Assembly (NCBI GenBank): GCA_938014885.1 | Contig: CALLQI010000003.1 | Coordinates: 186,001-250,000 of the forward strand | Length of the DNA stretch: 64,000 nt | Source: an uncultured bacterium | GTDB lineage: Bacteria; Planctomycetota; UBA8742; UBA2392 | Reading direction: 5' to 3' | In this document: one piece after another, positions 59,070-64,000 of the stretch | Layout: each line of letters opens with the position of its first letter | Numbering within the stretch: position 1 is the first letter of the stretch | Translations under genes and position numbers: made by a program | Notes under the pieces: model-generated | What the model saw: the letters and a program-made list of their open reading frames with translations, nothing else | The model's database searches: none | Told to the model about the DNA's origin: nothing

Positions 59070-60563
59070 TTACTTGTAGTTTTCGGCGAATTCGACCAGC
59101 GGGCGTACTGGCGTGCCGGTGGCGCTCTTGGCGCTCCAGAGTCTCCAGCCGTCGGCGTCGTTCATGCAGGGGCCCGCGATGTCGAGGTGGGCCCACTTCT
59201 GGTCTTTGTCGATGAAGCGCTGCAGGAACAGCGCCGCCGTCACGGTGCCCGGGTTGCCGCCGATGTTCTGCATGTCGGCAATCGTCGAATCGAGCTGCTT
59301 GTCGTAGAAGTCCGGCAGCGGCAGGCGCCACACTTCTTCGCCCACGGCCTTGAACGAGTCGGCGATCGCGTCGGCGACCTTGTCGTCGTTGCTCATCACG
59401 CCCGTGACCTTGTTGCCCAGCGCCACTACCTGCGCGCCGGTCAGCGTGGCCATGTCAACGATCACGCGCGGCTTGAACTTCTTTTGCGTGTAGGTCAGCG
59501 CGTCGCACAGGATCAAGCGGCCCTCCGCATCGGTGTTGCCAATCTCGATGGTCTGGCCGCTCATGCTGGTCAGCACGCTGCCCGGGTGGAATGCGCTGCC
59601 GTTGATCAGGTTCTCGGTCGCGGGCACTACACCCACGGCGTTGATCTTCAGCTTGAGCTTGCCGATCGCGCCCAATGCCGCGATGGTGGCCGCGCCGCCG
59701 CCCATGTCCATCTTCATGCCCAGCATGCCGGCCGCGGGCTTGATGTCGTAGCCGCCGCTGTCAAAGCACAGGCCCTTGCCCACGTAGGCAATGGGGGCTT
59801 CCTTGGCGCCGCCGCCCTTCCATTCCAGCACAATCAGGTGCGCCGGAATGTCCGAGCCCGCATTCACGCCCAAAAACGCGCCCATCTTCAGTTTTTCGAT
59901 TTCAGGCTTGTGCAGGATCGTGCACTTCAGGCCCGGCACTTTCCTGGCCATGTCCTGCGCGAACTTGGCCAGTGTGGCCGGATTGATGCGATTGCTGGGC
60001 TCATTCACCAGGTCGCGGCAATGGGCCGTGTATTCGGCGGTGACTTCGCCGTAGGCCACGCCCTTCTTGAGCGCGCCTTCGTCGCCGCCGGCGAGTGTCA
60101 CCTTGCTGGCGGTTTCCTTCTTCTTGTCCTTCTTGGTGAACAGGCGATCAAAGTGATAACTGCCCAGCAGCACGCCCTCAGCGGCCCAGCGGCCCAGCGA
60201 CTCGCCGTCGGTCTTCTTCAGGCCCGATACGGCTTCCAGCGCCACGGCCACGTGCTTGAGCTTGTAGGTGTTGATGCTGCCGCCGCGGAAGAAACCGGCC
60301 AGTGCTTCGCCGAACTGCTGTGCGCCGGCCTTGTCTTTCTTGCCCAGCCCGAGGATTGCAACGCGGCTGGCGCTGACCACGCCGTTGCTTGGCAGCAGCG
60401 TAAGCTCGCCGGCTTTGCCCTTTACGTCATCTTTGCTGGCCAGCAGTGCGGCCAGCTTGGCGCCGAAGCTGTAAGCGTGCAGCGGATTGTTTTCTTCAAA
60501 CACCGGCAGTACCAGGACGTCGGCCTTCACCGACGCGGAATCCTTCGCGTATTGGAATTGCAT
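59070..60563 (-). CDS. pepA: Leucyl aminopeptidase (M17)
   Basis: The 497-residue protein has an N-terminal macro-like domain (1-165) and a C-terminal peptidase. The metal and substrate residues lie in VGKGLCFDSGGYDIK, K-M-D-M-G-G-G-A-A and N-T-D-A-E-G-R. It removes N-terminal residues in the cytoplasm as a hexamer and can bind DNA in some bacteria. It is divergent from the HMA-like gene at 60762. Confidence 0.96.
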   Translation of the reverse strand: MQFQYAKDSASVKADVLVLPVFEENNPLHAYSFGAKLAALLASKDDVKGKAGELTLLPSNGVVSASRVAILGLGKKDKAGAQQFGEALAGFFRGGSINTYKLKHVAVALEAVSGLKKTDGESLGRWAAEGVLLGSYHFDRLFTKKDKKKETASKVTLAGGDEGALKKGVAYGEVTAEYTAHCRDLVNEPSNRINPATLAKFAQDMARKVPGLKCTILHKPEIEKLKMGAFLGVNAGSDIPAHLIVLEWKGGGAKEAPIAYVGKGLCFDSGGYDIKPAAGMLGMKMDMGGGAATIAALGAIGKLKLKINAVGVVPATENLINGSAFHPGSVLTSMSGQTIEIGNTDAEGRLILCDALTYTQKKFKPRVIVDMATLTGAQVVALGNKVTGVMSNDDKVADAIADSFKAVGEEVWRLPLPDFYDKQLDSTIADMQNIGGNPGTVTAALFLQRFIDKDQKWAHLDIAGPCMNDADGWRLWSAKSATGTPVRPLVEFAENYK

Positions 60564-60761
60564 GTTTGCCTTTCTAAGTGTGGGGCCACCGCAACTGTGA
60601 AGCTCGGAACTATCGAAAGCAAAGGCAGGCTGCGCAAGGCCCGGCCTGTCACGCGCGGTACATATCGGAAGGCGCGGATTCGGCTATGATGGCGTTGCCG
60701 TCATGCTCTTGCGCAGGGGCGTTCAAGCCTCCGCACCCGCGTCCGGCGCGGAGGTACAATC

Positions 60762-60980
60762 GTGATTCGATACGTCGTCAGCAACCTCAGCACCAACACC
60801 CCCCAGGCTGAGCAGGACAGGCTCGTGGCCGCTTTCAGCGGCATCAAGGGCGTCAAGGACGTGGCCGTTTCATTGGCCCGCAAGGAAGTAACGTTCTCCA
60901 TCAACGGCCCTGAACCCAAGAAGTCACTGCTTGAACAGGCCTGCGCCAGCGCGGGCTTTACGCTTGGCACCCGCATGTAG
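60762..60980 (+). CDS. Small HMA-like (ferredoxin-fold) protein without CxxC
   Basis: The GTG at 60762 has a strong GGAGG. The 72-residue protein shows the HMA order (IRYVVSNLST, helix, KGVKDVAVSLARKEVTFSI, helix) but lacks the CxxC metal site. It resembles the domain at 55020 in overall plan. The function is unknown. A convergent hairpin at 61006 separates it from the next gene. Confidence 0.65.
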   Translation: MIRYVVSNLSTNTPQAEQDRLVAAFSGIKGVKDVAVSLARKEVTFSINGPEPKKSLLEQACASAGFTLGTRM

Positions 60981-61005
60981 CGCGTCTGAGGCGCGTTAAA
61001 GCGCA

Positions 61006-61028
61006 TTGCCCGGGCATGGCCCGGGCAA
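61006..61028. terminator. Convergent hairpin
   Basis: TTGCCCGGGC and GCCCGGGCAA form a perfect 10-bp stem with loop ATG, between convergent genes. There is no T-run, so factor-independent termination is uncertain. Confidence 0.6.
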
Positions 61029-61048
61029 CTGGTGTCGCGCTGTCTCGG

Positions 61049-62569
61049 TTATCGGCGCCCGCCCGCGTCGATGCCGGTGAAGGCTTCGTCGCTGACCAGC
61101 CCCAACCACGGGTCGCTGCGCGGGGTCAGGAACAGCTCGCGGTAGACACGTTCATTCAACGCATCCAGGCTGCCGGCCTCACCGGCTGCGAGCCAGCCCG
61201 TGGCCTTCAGGCGCAGCAGGTATTCGTTGCGCACGGTGTCGATGGCCAGTGCTTCTTCGAACTTGCCGACCATGCCGGCCAGCGCGCTTTCCGGCGCGGT
61301 CAGCTTGTCCATGATCGGGCCTTCGGACATCACCATCTTGGACATGGCCCGGGCGATGGCTTTCTCGGCCGCAAAGGGTTCAGCGGCGCGGCGTACTTTG
61401 CCCAGAGATTCCATGCCCACGGTGGCGCCTTGCACTTCGCGGGCCATCAGCGCCAGGCTGCGTGAATCCAGAGCAATCTCGCGCAGCTCACGGTACGCAA
61501 TCTTGCGCCAGACGTCGTCTGTGGCGGCAGCTTCCATGGCGGCGTAGTCGTAGCGGCTGATCAGAACCAGCATCGGCTGCTCGACCCGCGACTTGCCCAC
61601 CGCACGCTCGACGGCACGGGCCGCCATGCGTGAATCCACCTTGTGCGCAAAGCCGTGTTCGTCGGCCTCCAGGAATGACACCGTCTTTTCGCCGGGCTTC
61701 ACGCCTGCAAGCTCAAGGGCAACCGAAAAGTCAGCTTCGGCAAGCGCCTGCCGCGAACGGTGGTAGCCCTGCAGCAGCCCGGCGCGCAGCTCGGCCGGCT
61801 GGGCCATCAGCTCAGTGTGCAGTGTGGCCGCCGTGGCCAGCACCTGCGCAAAGCGTTCGGGGGCGTACAGGCCTGGCAGCACTTCCAGCGGCGTGCCGGT
61901 TGCATCCAGCACGTAGTGGACCGCGTTGCCGGTGATGGTGCGCTCAAGCTTGCGGCCGTCGCCGAAGTCAATCGTGACCTTGGGGACCGGGCGCTCAGAG
62001 GTCCAGGCCAGCACAAACTGCGAGTTCAGGAGTTCAGAGACCTGTCGGTTCGCGTACAGCACGGTACGCATGTAGCGGGCGTTGGCTCAGCAGAACTCGT
62101 CGTCGAGCGTGCCCAGCAGCCACAGGTTAAGGATCGGCAGGCCGCGCGCCGCGGCTTCGGCCTTGGCGGTTTCGAGGTCGGTGTGCCAGAACAGCCCGCT
62201 GGCCCAGCCATCGCGCTGGCCGCTGGCGGTGTCGACGGCGGCAAGGATGCGCGCGAGTTCGGCCTCACTGCGGCCGGTATCGGGACCCTCACCCAGTGTA
62301 AAGGCGATGTCGGCGGCGTATTCGGCGCGCAGGGCATCGGCCCCGGCGCGGCCGAGGGCGCGCAGGTGTTTGCTCGCGGCGGTGGCCCTGGCGGCGTCGG
62401 AGCTGGTGACGGCCAGTGCGGCCTCGCGGGGGCTGGCGAAGGTGGGGGAGTGGTGGGCGACTTCGGTGTGGGGTGTTGCGGTGTCGGAGACGGTGTGGGT
62501 CTCGCGCGCAACGGGCGAGCAGGCGACGCAGGCCAGCATAAGGGCAAAGGCACAGAGGCGAGCTTTCAT
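61049..62569 (-). CDS. Thioredoxin-like lipoprotein with in-frame TGA (candidate selenoprotein, C-U motif)
   Basis: Reading from ATG 62569, a lipoprotein signal peptide ends L-A-C-V-A-C. A thioredoxin-like segment begins about residue 133 and reads P-I-L-N-L-W-L-L-G-T-L-D-D-E-F-C, then TGA (codon 161, 62087-62089). The frame continues without a break as A-N-A-R-Y-M-R-T-V to a stop at 61049, 506 codons in all. From memory, relatives have Cys-Cys at this site, so TGA sits exactly on the second Cys. A hairpin meeting the bacterial SECIS rules lies downstream. Ordinary gene callers would split it in two. Sequencing error is the main alternative. Confidence 0.75.
62052..62069 (-). promoter_or_regulatory. 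Candidate bacterial SECIS element
   Basis: On the minus strand GCGTAC and GTACGC form a perfect 6-bp stem (extendable by a U-G pair) with loop CGTGCT, starting 24 nt after the TGA at 62087. Spacing and G at loop position 2 meet the loose SECIS rules. The stem lies inside the coding region, as in bacteria. Confidence 0.55.
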
Positions 62570-62664
62570 GTGGTTCTCCCGGCAAAGGACTCAATGACTG
62601 CACGGGAAAGATACGACGCAGAAAGGCCGTACCCCCGCCCCAGGAGGTAACGGGTATGTAAAGA

Positions 62665-62720
62665 GTGGGGGTTGGGGGTTTGGTGTTAGGGGCTTGGGGT
62701 TGGGGGCTCGGGGCTTTGCC
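62665..62720. repeat. Heptamer array upstream of the TGA-lipoprotein gene
   Basis: Eight 7-nt words in perfect register (TTGGGGG, CTTGGGG, CTCGGGG types) run directly into the palindrome cluster at 62721. Confidence 0.88.
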
Positions 62721-62905
62721 TTCAGGCCCGAAGGGCCGTCTCGTCCAGCCCAGGCCGCAGGCCTGGGTTTGTTGCGAGTTCGAAGTCCCGACCCTGAAGG
62801 GGTCGCTCACCCAGCCTTCTTGAACCGGCCCTTCAGGCCGTGATTGGTTTGGTGGCCAGTTTCCCGGGCCTGCGGCCCGGGCTGGTGGAACGGCCCCTTC
62901 AGGAC
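62721..62905. repeat. GC-rich palindrome cluster (REP-like)
   Basis: Palindromes include GGCCCGAAGGGCC, CCCAGGCC with GGCCTGGG, GACCCTGAAGGGGTC, and CCCGGGCC with GGCCCGGG. They share arms and spacers with 34883-35068. No gene is supported in the 62570-62948 gap. Confidence 0.7.
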
Positions 62906-62948
62906 CGGACGTCGACAGCGTCGGGGAGCGCAGCCCCAAGCCCCCGCC

Positions 62949-64000
62949 CTACCCCTGCGGCAGGATTGTGCTGATGGCGTAGTTGTTGGGGGTCAGCAGG
63001 TCGCGGATTCGCTGGTTCACTTGCTCGACGGTTACTGCCTGCATCATCTCGGGCACGTCGAAAAGTTCGCTTTCGTTGCTGATGCTGCCCAGGTACGCGT
63101 AGGCCGTGCTTTCGGGGTCGTTGAACGCGCGCAGGAAAGCGCCCAGCATTTTGCGGCGCTTGCGCTCGAGCACTTCCGGCGCGATGCCGGTCTTGCGGGC
63201 TTTCTCGATAATCTCGACCAGCCGGCTTTCCAGCTTTGCCGGGTCGGGCGTTTCGCCGCCGACGATTGCGTACCCAAACCCGCGCTCGCACTGGTAGCCG
63301 CCGCCGAAGTCGTTGCCCACCAGCCGCTCGTTGTACAGGCTCTCAAATGCCTCACCTTCGCGGCTGAACAATGCATCCATGGCCAGCGTTGAGGCCAGGT
63401 CCAGCTTCACCAGTGCAGCCCCGTCGGGCACCGAGGGGTCCTTGAAACCCATCAGCATTTTCGGCCGCGACACGAACATACGGCGCTCAGCGCGCGGCCG
63501 CGCGACTTTGTGCGGTTCGGCGGGGCGTTCACGTTCGATCAGAGGCGCGGGTGATGCAGGCGCGCGCGCCGCCGACAATTTCTCGGCCAGTTCGCGAACC
63601 CAGGCCGGTTTGAAGTCGCCGCAGATGATGAGGGTGAGGTTGCTGGGGTGATAGAACGTGCCGTGGCACAGCGCCAGCAGCTCGGGCGTGACCGCGCTGA
63701 CGGTTTCGGCCGTGCCGGCGATGTCGATGCGCAGCGGGTGCTTCGCGTACAAGCTTTCGAGCAACTGCTGGTAGCCGACCCAACCGGGGTTGTCGCGGTA
63801 CTGGTTGATTTCCTGGATGATGATGTCGCGCTCAACGTCCACCAGCCTGCGGTCAAAGAAGGGCGTCAGCGCCAGCTCAAGCAGCGTGTCGAGGTTGGCC
63901 TCAAAATTCTCGGTGCATTCGAAGTAATAGGCCGTCTGCGTGTGGCTGGTGTGCGCGTTGGTGTAGGCGCCGCGATTCGAGAAGACGTCGCTGAGGTCAG
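62949..64000 (-). CDS. M16-family (insulinase-like) peptidase, YmfH-like, partial
   Basis: The frame stays open to the window edge, so the N-terminus (with the zinc HxxEH) is outside. The visible part has GAYTNAHTSHTQTAYYFE, R-D-I-I-I-Q-E-I-N-Q-Y-R-D-N-P, HPLRIDIAGT and F-Y-H-P-S-N-L-T-L-I-I-C-G-D, matching the YmfH-type M16B domain order. These are zinc peptidases or catalytically idle partners (YmfF/YmfH pairs). The gene reads toward the palindrome cluster. Confidence 0.85.
   Translation of the reverse strand, partial: DLSDVFSNRGAYTNAHTSHTQTAYYFECTENFEANLDTLLELALTPFFDRRLVDVERDIIIQEINQYRDNPGWVGYQQLLESLYAKHPLRIDIAGTAETVSAVTPELLALCHGTFYHPSNLTLIICGDFKPAWVRELAEKLSAARAPASPAPLIERERPAEPHKVARPRAERRMFVSRPKMLMGFKDPSVPDGAALVKLDLASTLAMDALFSREGEAFESLYNERLVGNDFGGGYQCERGFGYAIVGGETPDPAKLESRLVEIIEKARKTGIAPEVLERKRRKMLGAFLRAFNDPESTAYAYLGSISNESELFDVPEMMQAVTVEQVNQRIRDLLTPNNYAISTILPQG

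Noticed and set aside
2949..62720. Heptamer arrays as CRISPR
   Set aside because: Units are 7 nt with no spacers of constant length and no cas genes.
1..64000. Alternative genetic code (TGA = Trp)
   Set aside because: Several genes, such as ccmC, plsC and the YmdB gene, end in TGA with sensible lengths, and Trp is encoded by TGG throughout.
1..64000. tRNA, rRNA, insertion sequence or prophage
   Set aside because: No cloverleaf, rRNA segment, transposase or integrase sequence was recognised on either strand.

Overview
The window is about 64 kb of GC-rich bacterial chromosome with protein genes packed on both strands. I see no rRNA, tRNA, transposase, prophage or CRISPR. The gene set (a Pkn2-type kinase with TPRs, two secreted alpha/alpha-toroid proteins, an ECF sigma/anti-sigma pair, TPR-rich proteins, a type II secretion-like pseudopilin operon with a giant GspK-like protein, RNase HIII, YmdB) suggests a Planctomycetota or related PVC-type bacterium. 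No taxonomic marker is present, so this is inference from content.

Layout. 0-4 kb: end of a SUF Fe-S operon (sufS end, sufT), a secreted protein, mgtE, and rbfA-fur. 4.1-10.2 kb: a peptide/nickel-type ABC importer (binding protein and two permeases, no ATPase here), whose second permease carries an insertion of about 500 residues. 10.3-16.6 kb: an NtrC-type regulator, ccmB-ccmC-ccmD-like cytochrome c maturation genes, DUF58, queF, a VOC protein, and moaA. 16.7-28.9 kb: the kinase, then a long minus-strand run (a degenerate protease-like gene interrupted by TGA, dps, a zinc-ribbon membrane protein, a toroid protein, a surface protein), a divergent XRE-TPR regulator, alr, a 34-residue basic protein and a lipoprotein. 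29-43.7 kb: thrC, an aminotransferase, plsC, a radical SAM/SPASM protein, rnhC, an ICMT-like methyltransferase, the ECF sigma/anti-sigma pair, an esterase-PDZ protein, siroheme synthase N-domain, a hydrolase and a second toroid protein. 44-52.5 kb: the pseudopilin operon. 52.6-64 kb: TPR-C39 peptidase, HMA-like proteins, ribD, ymdB, pepA, a lipoprotein with an in-frame TGA, and a partial M16 peptidase.

Main discoveries. (1) The lipoprotein gene at 61049-62569 is split by one in-frame TGA directly after a Cys in a thioredoxin-like segment. From memory, relatives have Cys-Cys there, and a hairpin fitting the bacterial SECIS rules lies 23 nt downstream. It is best read as a selenoprotein. Two other loci (18670, and 55002/55011) also have in-frame TGA codons with plausible hairpins, but weaker support. 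(2) Many intergenic gaps hold arrays with a strict 7-nt period but a different word at each site, some as facing inverted pairs, like cyanobacterial STRR sequences. (3) The inverted repeat TTGAC-N2-GTCAA occurs seven times, in genes and between them. (4) GC-rich palindrome clusters recur at three loci.

Coordinates come from reading the sequence. Families are assigned from motifs and memory, without database searches.
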